This document shows, one piece after another, positions 50,581 through 63,581 of a stretch of DNA of 64,000 nucleotides; the first letter of the stretch is position 1; each line of letters opens with the position of its first letter. The DNA is from Rotaria macrura (lineage: Eukaryota; Rotifera; Eurotatoria; Philodinida; Philodinidae), in contig OENT01000198.1 in NCBI GenBank assembly GCA_900239685.1, positions 1 to 64,000 of the forward strand. Direction: 5' to 3'. The position numbers and the translations under genes are program-made. Below the pieces are notes generated by a model that worked only from the letters and a program-made list of their open reading frames with translations, searched no databases and was not told where the DNA came from.

Positions 50581-51109
50581 GCGTTCGCTTGCTGTTTGAA
50601 CAATGTCGAGAGTAGCCACCTTTGTTCTTCTTTCGGCTTGTCTTAATTCCCCCCTTTTTATTTTTACTTAAAGATGCTTCCATCATGATCATCTTCATCG
50701 TCTACTACTTTTACTCTTGTAATTACATACAAAATATGCCCGACTATCAACAATAACACCCCTCATCTACTTTTACACGCTGTCTGTGTCAGTTTTTTTT
50801 GTGCCTTGTATACACATAGAAAGACTGACTGACTGAATGAACGAACAGCTGACGGTAGGCGGTCAGTTCTCGTTCAACCTGATCTCATTAAAACTAAGGA
50901 TAGGGTTGGTAATATTAGTGTTGTTATTATTCTTACTGTTTCAATGCTCATTTGTATGGACAATTGATGCGTCCATGTGCATTAATGAAGATTTCTTTTT
51001 CACGTATACATATATGTATTTTGCTACTCTACAGGTTACATCATATAGGATTTCTTTAATTGTAGATGTCTTTGTTTTTGTTTTATTTCTTCATAATGTA
51101 ATATGCACA

Positions 51110-54100
51110 ATGATATTGATCTATATTATCGTATTCGTCTTTTATTTAAACTCTATCGGTAAGCTAAGAAACAACGAGACGAAAAACAATTTGTTTATTA
51201 CGACATATAATTGTTTCTATTTTTTATCATGTAATCTAGATGGTTTACCACAAGTACGTGTGCATCCACAATCAGCTGTAATAGCATCATCATCTGAAGC
51301 TCGACTATTATGTGAAAGTAGTGATACACCATTCGTATCGGTTGTCTATTGGACCCATGTTGGGCAACGTATTGAATTGAATCCATCGATAATTGAAATG
51401 CATGATAATGAATTACGTATATATCAGTTCGGTGATACCGTTTATACACAGCCAGGCGCTTATGCTTGTGTTGTATCAACTCGTTATGGTTTACTTGAAA
51501 GTGAACCAGCCATGTTAAGTCTACCAAGTAAGATATTCATGATTCTTTTTTTTATTCTCCAAATATTGATCGAACTAGCTGACAACTTGTCGCATCATTG
51601 TCAAGATGCAAGCATGTGCATGTACAGACACATATGTTTAAATGAGAGACCTGTCACAATAGCTCATTAAAAGATACGAAGGTGATGTCTTTTTATTTCT
51701 TCTGCCGCCGTTCTTAATTGTCTCAATCTCATAGTCTTTGTGTAGTAGTATTCAGACAAATGGTACCCATATGAATGGACCATAGATCTTTTCTTATCGT
51801 CTTTTGATATAATTTTAAATGGTTCATTAAATGTTCATAAGAAGCATACGAGACTTTTCCCTAATTATTTTTTTATTGGGTCTTCTCATAGAATATAATG
51901 ATTCACGATTCAATTACTTTAGCTACTCGCATCTTTCATGAGTCATTTGAAACAAAAACAAAAGTCTATCGTTCCTCGGGTTGAATCGATAGTCATATCG
52001 GCTACTGTAGTTAATACGATTCCATTGCCCGTGTTCTTATATATATATATAGAGTGCTGCTCGCTTGTCTATATATGTATATTATAAACGATGAAACAAA
52101 AGAGACGACGGTCAATGACCTGTCCAGCAGGAATGGCGAATTTATAGTTTGATTATTAAAATCAAATAGCCCGAATTCATGTTCTATGCTTTGATGCTGT
52201 CAAGTATATAATCGTAGGCGATTCTATCCGATCGAGGAATATTTTTTATTTGCTTTTTACGAACTCTAGATACATACGAATAAGTAAGAAGAAGATTGTT
52301 AAACAAACAGAAGAAAAAATGAAGAACGATGGAAGATGATTTTTGTTTTGCTTTTGCCTTGAGATGCTCTTGGTTGCTTCCTTGCTGTGCATTATCAAGA
52401 TAATCAAGAACATGAAGAATTGTCTAAATAGACTCTCAGTCTGTTTGAACGAAAGTGAATAAATGAATAAGAAATCTGAATACATGATGTATGAATGTGT
52501 AAACAAGTCACTGTTGAGAATACATGCACATGTCTTCCTTCTCTTTCTTTTTTGTCTTTTCTTATTAGTTCGATGATTTTCTATTGCTTTTTTTTCTTAT
52601 GCAACTTGTTGTTCATACAATCGGAAGTTCATTCTTGATTTGTATTGCATACACAATAGATCATTGTCTCTATCTTTTGCTTGTGAATAATATATGTTAA
52701 ACAGATAGGTTATGTATCAACAATCTAGTAAAATGTCACCATTATATACATGTATATTTAGCTTGAGGGATGACTATGACCAGAAGAAAAGAGAGAATTT
52801 CCCATGAGTAGAAGTTCTGTCATCATTGTTTTGTCTTGATAGAATCATTGTACAAAAAAAAAAAAGAAGACGAAAAAGGTCAAGATCAGCTGTGGGCTAT
52901 CGCGATCAAAATGATGGAACGGCGCAGAGAAAAGATAAGTGACCAGTCGGGGGAGGTCGGATTTTATCTTCAATGATGATCATTAATTTTATATGTGTAT
53001 ATACACATCGATATATATATATATTGTATGTCTTCTCACTGTGTGTATTTATACATATATTTATATATTCGCTTCATGATTAAAAGAAAGAGGCGGAGGA
53101 GAAGAACCACTGTGTAGACAACCAAATAGTCGATCAGTCTCTATAATTATCGAAAAAGAAAACAAGATTTATGATTTAATATCAATCGTTCGGCGTTTGT
53201 TCATAACTAATATCATCAAGCTAATTTTTCTAACATGTCGGCAACATAAGTTGTTCGATTGTGCTGATTGAATGCTATACAATCATCATTCTCTTTCAAG
53301 CAACATTGTTACGACATAAAAATGATGAATGTTATTTTATTGTTTCTATCGTTTATTATTTAATGAACAATGTAAAAAAAAATCTGAAATGAATAATGAC
53401 CAACTGTTTCTCATATTTCTTGCCAAATAGCAGAAAAAAGAATCGTTCGCTTTTTTTTCCAACATACAATCATCGGTCATGCACATATTAAGCCGGATAT
53501 TATTTTATCGGTAATTCACTTAGCACAAGAAGGAAAGGTTTTTTTTTGTTTCTTCCTTCGCTGTTCATCCTATCTTTTTTTTCTCGGAAATTGTGGTCTG
53601 TATATTGGTGATGACCGGCGCCTCTCGCTCACAAACATCCGAGTTGTATATGGATGGACATCACATATTGACAACAAGAGGCAATAGCAATGGAAAGATG
53701 CACACGCCTTATTCTATTTGCTCAATAGCTAATCAAGATGTGAGATGAAACATTGATGAACATCATCACTAGTGTACTTAGTCAAAGATGAACTGGTTAA
53801 TTGTGAGCCTACAGATGTTTTTTTCTTTATGAAAGACAAAAAGGGTCAAGTGTCCATTTTCTCTTTGCTCTCAGCTTGATAGAAAATAGAGATGAGTTGA
53901 ATTTTTGTCAATTGAATTTATTCTAAATGACAACGAAAATGTTAAACATGTGGAAAATGCATGCATAGAATTGTCATTCTCTTTGAATAATCCATCTGTT
54001 GTCCATTGTCAATGTGATGTTTGCCGATTTAAAGAATTAATTTAATTCAATTTTCTTTTAGCATTGGATCCTTTTAAAACATTAATGAATGAAAATAATA

Positions 54101-57100
54101 TTCTTAATTTAACTGAAGATAATATTGCCGTAATACCATGTGAATTACCAAATGGTAATCCAAGACCAATACCAATTTTTACTCTGAATAACAATCGTTT
54201 AGATATCGATTCAAAATCAAGTATAATAAGAAAAAATAAAACTAAAAATCGATTCAGCAAATTGACATGTCGTTTGGTTTTTGTTTTTCTTAGATCATCA
54301 TAAGATTTTACCTAGTGGCAATTTACATATTATTGATGTGAAACAATCAGATGCCGGAAAATATCAATGTTCAGCTAAAAATCCTCTAACTGAACAAATT
54401 GTAAATAATAGTCAAACAACAATTCTACAAATTTTTAACAAACCATCAAATAATCAAGATCGTATGCCATTGACAACTGTATATAAGCCACCTGTTGCAT
54501 CCAGGTAATTTGCGTTTTTTAATATATATATACATTTCAATTAGCTCATTTGCTTTTCTTTTTCATAAAATAACTTATGAATAGAGTCCTTGTTGGAAAT
54601 AATTTTTCTATTGAATGTGTTATTGCTGGCTGGCCAAAACCTATTGTTGAATGGGAAAAATATGGTGACATATTACCTGAAAAACGAAATGAAGTTTTAC
54701 ACGGCACTTTATATTTATACGACATACATCTTGATGATCGTGGAACGTACATATGTCGAGCGTCAAGTTCAAATGGTCAATCTGACATTGCCTATACTGC
54801 TTTATTGGAAGTTTTAGGTAAGTTTTTGTAAACATAAATATATTTTGAAATAATGAATAAAATACAATATTTCTTTTTTTCAGAACCACCAAAAATTATT
54901 CAACGTCCAGATTCAGTTATTCGAATCAATCGAGGAGAAAGTGTATCAATTAAATGTACATTTCGTGGTCGACCTGAGCCCGTTATTAGTTGGTTATATA
55001 ATGGAGAAGAAATAACAATTAATGGATCACCTGTTACAGGTATATCTAAATTTCATTCAACCGAAGGATTAGTAAACGGAAATTCATAATTATCTTATAT
55101 GGAGAATCAAGAGAAGACATGCACGAGATCATTGGTTTTTGGTGCCGGTTCCGCCGGAACCATCTTACTTTTATCTATTCAGAATATCAATGTCATGACA
55201 ATGTAGCTTTTGATGAAGATTTGAGACGATCATGAATGGAACTGTTTCTCATTAAAAATGTATTCGCCTAGGGACAAAACAATTCAGGATTTAGAATTTT
55301 TCAGATGCGACATAGTCGAATTCTACTTAGATACTGTTACGAATACTTTCTCAAATTGTACTTTTTGTCGGTCTGATGATATGAAAATGTTTATTTCTCG
55401 ATTGAATTTCATTTTCAACATGTTTCTTAGATAATTGACTAATTATTGTCTAAAACCGGAACATTATTGTCTTTAAGTGTATGTCAGAGTAATCGAGAGA
55501 CAACATTAGTAGGATTTTATCAATCATGGAAATTTAATCTTTCTTTTGTACTGTTCATAAGACTTCTGTACTATTTCAAATCAATGATTGTTGTTTTCTT
55601 TTTTGTTTAGGTGGTATTTTATCTCTTAATCAACCCAAAGAAGGTATTTATCAATGTATTGGTCGAAATCCATACGGTATTACTCAAGCAAGCACAGTTC
55701 TTATTTTTCCTAACAACATCAGATCAGAAGGTATATTATTTTGTGTTTATTCTTAAATTAATTTATCTTTTATATTGCAGAAAAAATCGATCCAGATTTA
55801 TCATTGAAACAATCGTTAATTGTTATTGGACCAAATAATATAACAGTGTATGAAGGTGAAACCATTCAACTGCATTGTTTAACACAAGCAGGTTCAACTG
55901 TTCAATGGTTACATAATAATGAAATGATTAATTTAAATTTGATGCGTCGTTATGAAATGCTTTCATCCGGTGGTTTACGTATTGTATCAGCACAAAAATC
56001 TGACAGTGGTCTATATGAATGTGTTGCATCAAAAATAGGCTTAGGAACGAACACAGCAAAATGCTATGTTCATATACAAGGTTTGGGATTGAATGTTGCT
56101 GGTTAGTTTCGTCTGTTTGTGTTTTGTGCCTTGTTAGATTTAGAGAAAATAAATGTATGAATGAATTCAAAAAAAAAATTTATGTTTTTTGTTTCTTCAA
56201 TTTCATTTAGAAAAAACGAATCTTCTAACATCGTCGACTCGTGCTGGTAAAATTGAATCTCATCGTTTGTCTAATAGATTATTTTACATAAATTCCTGTT
56301 TTAATTTAGAACTCAAACTTGATATTGTTGACATTAATCAAATAAATAACAATGCCGTTGAATTATTTTGGAAAAACAATGAACTAATTGACACACATAT
56401 TCAAATACAATATCGATTGAATTCTGCAAAAGCAACATGGACAACAGATAACCAAATATATAATCATAGCATTACACATGGTATTATTTCAAATCTTGAT
56501 TTTGATCAAACATACAAATTTCGTCTCATTGCTTTTGATACTAATGGTAAACAAATAATGATGAGCATAGCAAAACGATTTACATTAAAATTCTTGAATG
56601 AATTTTATTTACCTATTCCACAAATAACGGATGCTTGGATAACAGGAGATGGCAAAATAAGTTTCAAATGGAAAATGAATGATTCGTACAGTGATATTAT
56701 AGATGGTTTTGTCATCTATTATCGTTCAATAAATTCCAATGAAAACTATACAACAATAACATTACCCAATCTACTGTATCCAATAACGGACACATTTACA
56801 ATATCATCAATTGAATTAAATGAAAAATATGAAATACGCATGGCAACATATTCAAATCGTGGCTTGAGTCCGATGAGTAATTCGATTGAAATAGCCATAC
56901 CATCATGTAAATAAAATTTGAGAGAACAAAAAAGAAGAGCAATTTTTTCCAATGTAATCTTTTTCTTTAGTTTCAACGCAACGTCGATCACATATTGATC
57001 AAAAAAATTCTGTGAAAAATCTTGATGAAATTCTTGAAAATATTAGTAAAATAACAAATCCGACACGTATTTTACATGACCTGGCAGCACCAGAATTACC

Positions 57101-59348
57101 ATCAACAACAGGAAATAAAAGTTCGGATATTCTTTACTTAACTATCGGTATTATAGCGGGGATTTTATTAATTTTAATCATTATACTTATCGTAATGTGT
57201 ATATTAAGAGTATTACAACGAAAAAAATTTATCGGTATGTATTAAAATACATGTTGGCAGTTTCAATCATAAATTATTCGCATGCTTAGATTTGATTTAA
57301 TTTCATCGAGTTATCATCTTTGAAAATATTGTATTCTGACACAGTTATGAAATCATATTGAGAATGAGAAAAAAACGAAGACCGACTAGTATACTCAATA
57401 TTTAAGACTAGTTTTCTTTAAATTTTATCAATAGAATTTTATTTCAAATGGTTCTTTTTTGTGCAACTCAGAAAACTACGATTCATTGTATAGAGAAGTA
57501 GATTAATCAAGTGTTTTTTGTTTGGCAGGCAATTCACGAAGTTTAAATCCACGATGTCTTAATAAGATTTTCTGACGAACAAAAAATCAACGAATATATC
57601 AGATAAGCATAAGTACTCGTGAAGTTGCTAGATGACAATATCTATTTGTCTATTTAAAGGATGACATTCATACCATTCATAAAACAAAACCTCTGCAATG
57701 AGTATCTTTAAATTTGACATCGTTTTTCTTGGGAAAGAAAACGTTCGAAACTAAGAGAATGAAATCTATCCTATTGTAATATCAAGAAAAAATGTGCCAC
57801 AAATTTTAATTAGACTTTGTCTTAGAAAAGAAATTGTTTTCAATTGAATTCGAATCATTTTAATTATTTCTTTTTAGCTCATGTGAAAACTGTAAATGGC
57901 TCTGAATATTATTGTGATGGATTACGTAAAACTTTAAATCCGGATTATGCAACAACACCTTGTTTACAACATGGTGTTGTAGCTGTTGATGGAAAATTAA
58001 TACCATTTGCTTATCCAACAAATACAAAGCAGGCTATATTATGGAATGGACAAAATCCTTTACCACATAGTTCAACAACAACAACAACAGATAATGGTAC
58101 CATGCGTTTAAATTCAAATCCAATGAATCGTGTAGATAACGAAAATATCACTGATCCACCAGAGAATTTTTATCATACACTAACACCATTTGGTACTCAT
58201 GGTCAATATGAAGAACATGCATGTGCACTTAATCAGCCAGGTACATATTATAAAAATTGAAAACAAATAATTTCTTCTTTTCATTTTTTTTCCGTAAAAT
58301 TGTGTTCGAATGACAATGTACTAGTAATTACATAGAAAAGCGTTAGATAAATTTTGATAGCTCAACATATAGTTGCTGTTTTAGTTAATGACAACAATGG
58401 TTATCAGTCATTTTTGTCGACTTTCGTTTTTATTCAAAGAATTTCGAAGTTAACATATGAGGAGAAAAACCATCGATTGTTCATTTGTTATCCTTAGTCC
58501 TGATTGAGAATAAGTTTATCCTACCTTTGTTTCTGTATATTTCAAGTGTCGAATATTAGTAGTTATTTTCTTGCATTCATTGAAATTAAAACTAGAAATT
58601 TCTCAATCCTATGTTTTCTTTAGCTTTATTTGGCTATTCAAGTGACCGATCGAACGTTTCATCTTGTCCGATTCATCACCATCTGATAAATTATCCATCC
58701 GATACATTTCCTTTGAAAACTTCGTTAAATAATAAAGACAATCTAAAAAGTAAAAAAGGCAATGGTGTTGTTTTATCATCACAAACGCCTGGTATACAAT
58801 TTCATCATTTACATCATCATCATGCAACATGTCAACGACATCAAAAATCTAAGCGTACAACAACACCAAGTGTTAATGAAAGTATGTATTTATTTCACTG
58901 AATAGAAAATTCTTTTTTCTTGCCTGTCAATTTTTCCTACAAAAAAATGACTTCGTACTTTATAGATGATCAACAAATAGATTTATGTGATCGAAGTTTT
59001 TCATCGTCCTCAGCCGGTGGTGCTGGCAATGGTGGGCATTATTGTACACATTCATCAAATGATTCAACACGCCCATTACTAAATTCGATTCCTCATCAAC
59101 AAACAAATGATAATAATGAAAATTTTAAACATTCAGCACCACCAAGTACAGGTTCATCGTCACATTCATCGAGTGGTATTGGTTCAACAATCGAATCTCC
59201 TTATAATCATTGGAAATATTTAACCCCATTATCTGTAGCAACCAATGATAAAAGTCAGTCGGCTTCAGATAATAAAATATTACCATCGTCGAAAGAACAT
59301 TCATTAACAAAAACTATAATTGAGCCAGTATCGATATCGTCAACTTGA
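51110..59348 (+). CDS. CDON/BOC/Ihog-family Ig-FN3 transmembrane receptor
   Basis: Fourteen exons in phase: 51110-51158, 51240-51527, 54062-54220, 54294-54504, 54585-54817, 54884-55039, 55611-55730, 55781-56080, 56211-56246, 56310-56906, 56971-57234, 57878-58240, 58624-58881 and 58966-59348; 1138 residues. Order: signal peptide (MILIYIIVFVFYLNSI), five Ig domains (about 17-112, 113-212, 235-313, 314-405, 410-505), two FN3 domains (about 518-716), a membrane segment at about 770-795 (LTIGIIAGILLILIIILIV) and a cytosolic tail of about 340 residues. Ig2 (NIAVIPCELP…LPSGNLHIIDVKQSDAGKYQCSAKNPLT) closely follows BOC/CDON. The last FN3 has the DGFVIYYR…YEIRM…SNRG pattern of the Hedgehog-binding FN3. 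Vertebrate members have three FN3, insect Ihog two. The tail is Ser/Thr/His-rich with no enzyme domain. An in-frame Met at 50837 would add extra hydrophobic segments and is less likely. Intron 2 is 2.5 kb. The 63 bp intron 56247-56309 would stay in frame if retained. Confidence 0.88.
51528..54061 (+). other. Long intron 2 of the CDON/BOC-like gene (2534 bp)
   Basis: Donor A/GTAAGATA after 51527 and acceptor TTTTCTTTTAG ending at 54061 join in phase. The intron is AT-rich with microsatellite stretches (TA runs near 52041 and 53010-53060) and has no gene on either strand that I can support. Confidence 0.7.
55040..55610 (+). other. Intron 6 of the CDON/BOC-like gene (571 bp)
   Basis: Donor G/GTATATC and acceptor TTTTGTTTAG split the fourth Ig domain. 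It contains a small GC-rich hairpin (GGTTCCGCCGGAACC, about 55149-55163). Nothing else is recognisable. Confidence 0.7.
57235..57877 (+). other. Intron 11 of the CDON/BOC-like gene (643 bp)
   Basis: Donor G/GTATGT follows directly after the membrane-segment exon, and the acceptor TTTCTTTTTAG precedes the cytosolic-tail exons. The intron thus separates the extracellular/membrane part from the tail. No internal feature is seen. Confidence 0.7.
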
Positions 59349-62300
59349 TTTATCATAAACAGCCATAATTCTATTTTTCTATGTCTTTCTTTTCTATATT
59401 TTTGTCTCACTGCTTATACCTGTAATCTTATTAATTAAACCTTCGTTTTGTGGTTTATGTTTTGTTTTCTTTTTCTGTTCTGTTTGTATCGAACGCATAT
59501 TATGAATTGATTTTGATATGCAAAAACACAACACCTAAGAACTTTTCCGTTGCGTGTCTTATGAAAATAAATAACTTTTCTTTTGTTTTTACGCAGAAAT
59601 CTATGATACATTACATGGTATGATATCATTTCCTATTCTATATCAAAAGAAAGCCTTTCTTCAAATAATTTGATTATTCGAATAAATTATTCACAAGTTC
59701 TATGTTTCAAAATTTTCTTCTTTGTCTTCACAACATTTTTTCATGCACAAAAATTCATCAAGAATTTATCAATGAAAGACGTATTTCCTGTCAGAAACAC
59801 TTGCTATTGACAGATTACAGTCGGTATTCGTTAGCATTCAGTTTCTGAAATTATTTTTCAAACTATCCGTTTTCTTCAATATACTATTATTATTATGCGA
59901 AATTCTGACGTGATCTACGCGTTAATAATGTACCGTAGACGTATGAAAGATACCTCCTTATAGAATACGAATCAAAACAAAATTTACTTGAAAATTTTGC
60001 AGCAAATAGTTATCGAAAGATAATTAGTGTTCTAGTAATCTCATTGTGTTCCATCTATTACGTAGATCTTCATTTTACATTGATTTCTTCGTTGATGATT
60101 TCAGTTAGATCAAACGAGTTTATCCGTATGTTTCTAGGTAGGAGTTGTATCGGAATTATACCATGTAGTTGCAGGTACGGTATTTTTCGTTCAGATACTT
60201 GTCGAATCAAAGTTTTCGATTATAGTCATTGAAGCATCATCTTTGCGTCTGGATTCGTTCTTTCATGCAATCATGCCATTCAGTTCGCTTTGGATTTGAG
60301 AACAATATCTATTCATCGATGATGAGCATGTCATGTATTTTCGATGACTTTTACTGCTTTGCATGAATTAACTGCTTTCAAGTTATATTCAAAGGTTAGA
60401 AGAAAAATGATCTTGATTTACTTTTAATCATCTTGATAGTTGTATAAAGTGTTTTGTTCTAGTGACAGATGTATTAACTCGATTTCTTATTAGTTTGAGA
60501 CAAAATTCAACATAAGACTGAAGTCCGTTCTCTGGTTGAGAACATTAACAGAATACAAATGTCAACATTCTCGTTCCCTAGCGCGCCGTTCTCAAGGAAC
60601 AGACATGTATCACAAATTCACTTTTCCTGTATTGTATTAATGAATAACGGTGTGCACGCACCTGTGATGATTTTTCTATTTGAAAGTGCTTGCGGTTCCC
60701 GTTCCTGAAAGCAGAACGCAAAACTGAGGCTTCTACTGATCCTAGAACCGAAAAGCATTTTATCATTTGTCCTCAATATACAAGCACCGAAATTTGAGTG
60801 ACATACCAGATATTAACTGCTAGAGAATATGTTGACGATGCATGTCAATATTCACGAGTTGAATGTACTAGGTATTATATGACTAGATATGACGACATTT
60901 GAAATATCAGTTCTTATTGGAATAGAAGAGTGATATATTTGACCACTTTGAATTATCATTGTTTTTGTTCAGGCAGATAATGCACGTATTGAAGAATAAG
61001 AAAAAGATTAAAATAAGAACCGATAAAAAGATGAAGCTACGGTTTAGGAGAGGTTAGAATAATAGTAGAAGAGAGAAATGTGTGTTCTGTTATACCAACA
61101 ACTACTTTAGATTAAAAGCCTTCAACAAATTTGTAATTTTCTGAAAATAGTTTATATTTTCGAGCTCTTACACTGGGTGAAGCAAAGTATCTGCAACGTT
61201 CACTTGTATTCCATCAACCATCGTTTGAGCAAAAAGACTGTTGTAAAATAGGTTAAAACCACTTCACATTGGTAACCAAAAGTAAGTGTATTGAGAATAT
61301 TTGTCCTATGATGCGTCAACTGATATGAATTCAATCGTGAGTCATGAGAAGAACTTGTCAAATATTGTTCAGCTTCCCAATTTTTTAGGTAGTGTTTTTA
61401 GTCTACTTAGAACAACATATCTATCATCGGGTTTTTCGTAAAACATAGATAGTATGTAGACATGTACGTTTATGTAATGTTTTTCCCGCAAAAACTAGTT
61501 GTGGTAGATACTGTGAACTTAAATTATAATTATGATAGCGCATAATGATTGCATACACTTTACGAGCTTCGAGTTTTCTACCGCTTAGTACATCTACGTT
61601 TTCATTCACCTCTTCTCATTGCATGAAAGATCGATTCTAATCAGATAACATGCGTTGCACTCTGCAGTAACTCAACAAAATGCGCTGATTGTTTTATTAC
61701 TTTCAGGGATTACAATTTTTTTAATTGCAATGATATGGAAAGATTTTCAAATGAAAAGGAAGGAAAACACTGCCGAAAATTTAAGTAGTTGAAATGTATC
61801 CATTTAATCGGTTCAACCAGCGGTAAACAAAACACTAGTGCAGCGCTCATCGTACTTATCATGCTTCAGGTGTCTATACCAAAAACTAATGACGTATATA
61901 GAAACAAAAATAAAACATGATAGGTTGCAATGGAATGTTTCTTGATCGAGCAGATCATATATTGGCTTCGACTTCAAATATTGACTTCGTGGGATTCAAA
62001 TCATCTTGAAATTTAAAAAAGATTAGTTACAGGCAGATTCTTTAGGCTTTTATATGAAGAAAATGCATTAATACTGATGATATTGTCAAACGTTTCTAGA
62101 AACTGGGTATTTGCGGGACTATGGTGACGTCGACTGACAATCTTTGATTTTTTTACATTAGTGCCGAAAGAATAAATAGATTTCTTCGATAACAATGAGG
62201 ATATCTCATCAAGTTTAAAAAGGAATTCTGGCCATCATTAGCGACGACAACTTAGATGTTCGTCTTATCACTGAGATTGTATAATCATAGATTCGATTTC

Positions 62301-63568
62301 TTCGTTTTCATTGAACTGAACTTTCTAAATTTTTCAGTACTCTATGCAAATATGTTTAAAAAACTATTGAAAATATTAGAAGGTGCATGAGTCTCTTTCG
62401 ATTCATCTGCACACTATGATTCTCTTGCATTTCCATGTTTCAAGATAATTTGAACACAACTGTTGAGATATCATCGTTTGGCATGTAAGAAATTCGGTGC
62501 TCATTATACTTTTTAAATTCGAGCTTTTCTAGAAGTAACAATAAACTTGTTTTTCCAGTTGATTAGTTTTCTTGTATTGAAAAATAATTGTATTAATATT
62601 TAGATTCTCGTTTTCACAATCTATGTAGAAATGGATAGTCTTTTATCGTTTTTATCACTATGATTGTTAACATTGAATAAGTAATCCCCCGTTTAGCAAA
62701 TTACGTATGTGTCGATAAGTTTGGCGTCATAGCAATAGATAAGAGACATAAATTATAAAGTTAGATCGTTTACAGTTGCTCTAGTATCATATCTATGGTG
62801 CTATTCAAATAATGTTCGAGCATTTAAATGGAGTATAGAACAACAACTGAATAGGATACGCCTCGGAATTCTAAGTTTGATTATCATGTATTAAAGTTTT
62901 GCTAAAATCTCATCTCATGAATCATTCATTCTGCTTGATTGACAGCTCATACGGCTTACGATTCACAAATTCTAACATCAGCATCAAAACGAAATTGTAA
63001 TGAATTGTCCTTGTCATCATTCTGCATGATCTTTTTGGCAAGACATCGGTCACATGTATGTGTGAATCTATTGATTACGTCTTTCTCTTCTATTATAATC
63101 ACGGATTATATCTAATTTTTCTATACTTGTTACTTATGTTGGGTTCGTCTTCTTGTTACTAAATCGTATGTGCACTGATCAATTCTTGAAACAAACCAGT
63201 AACAAGGGACCTGTTTGATCACATATGTTTTCAGTGTACATGTTAGAAATAATCTGTTTCTAGAATTTTCGATTAATACCTTTTCAATATTAATCATATC
63301 ATTACATACCTTGACTTATCAAGTCTCAATTTCTAGAGAATGCTAATTTTTAATAATTTTTATTGTATTCATTCTAGGAGAACTTGATCTCCTGCAGTGA
63401 ACATGCCGAAGAGCAATCTTTATTCAGTGTTTGAGTTTCACAGACAAAATCTTCGAATTAGTTTGTGATTTAGAAACAAAAAGAAATGGAACTAAGGTTA
63501 ACTTTGTTAGTTATGGTGACACTACTGTTATGTCTGCATCGTAGTTATTATTTAAACGCGCATGTACA
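59349..63568. other. Intergenic region, ~4.2 kb
   Basis: No supported gene. The left end is the 3' UTR of the receptor gene, with AATAAA-like sequences near 59567. Around 60520-60760 the DNA is less AT-rich and has scattered GTTCTC/GAGAAC and GGTTCC/GGAAC motifs, possibly an old repeat, but I could not define borders. The rest is ordinary AT-rich sequence. Confidence 0.45.
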
Positions 63569-63581
63569 TCAGTTGATGTAC
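63564..63581. repeat. Short inverted repeat at the end of the CBM-like frame
   Basis: GTACATCA and TGATGTAC, 8 bp arms with a 2 bp centre. It overlaps the TGA stop of the partial gene and the possible GTACAT splice donor. Confidence 0.55.

Larger units (their letters stand above)
39031..51109. other. Large gene-free region, ~12 kb, rich in microsatellites
   Basis: I see no supported gene on either strand; the open frames are short, AT-biased and without domains. The DNA becomes increasingly pyrimidine- and microsatellite-rich toward the right. It contains CA/TA, CT, ATC and GTAT tracts and long T or A runs. It lies between PEPD (transcribed left) and the CDON/BOC-like gene (transcribed right), so it serves as the 5' side of both. 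It may hold distal regulatory DNA of the receptor gene. Confidence 0.5.

Noticed and set aside
50320..50698. Two minus-strand frames rich in Arg/Glu/Lys or Ser/Phe
   Set aside because: They come from the CT microsatellite and pyrimidine-rich flank upstream of the receptor gene.
50837..51109. Upstream in-frame start of the receptor gene
   Set aside because: Would add about 90 residues with two further hydrophobic segments before the signal peptide; the Met at 51110 gives a standard signal peptide.
55137..55165. TTTGGTGCCG similar to the start of the retrotransposon primer-binding site
   Set aside because: Only about 10 bases match, with no LTR next to it; probably chance. The small GC hairpin alone is weak evidence.
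60520..60760. Possible old inverted repeat with GTTCTC/GAGAAC and GGTTCC/GGAAC motifs
   Set aside because: I could not align two arms or define ends by eye.
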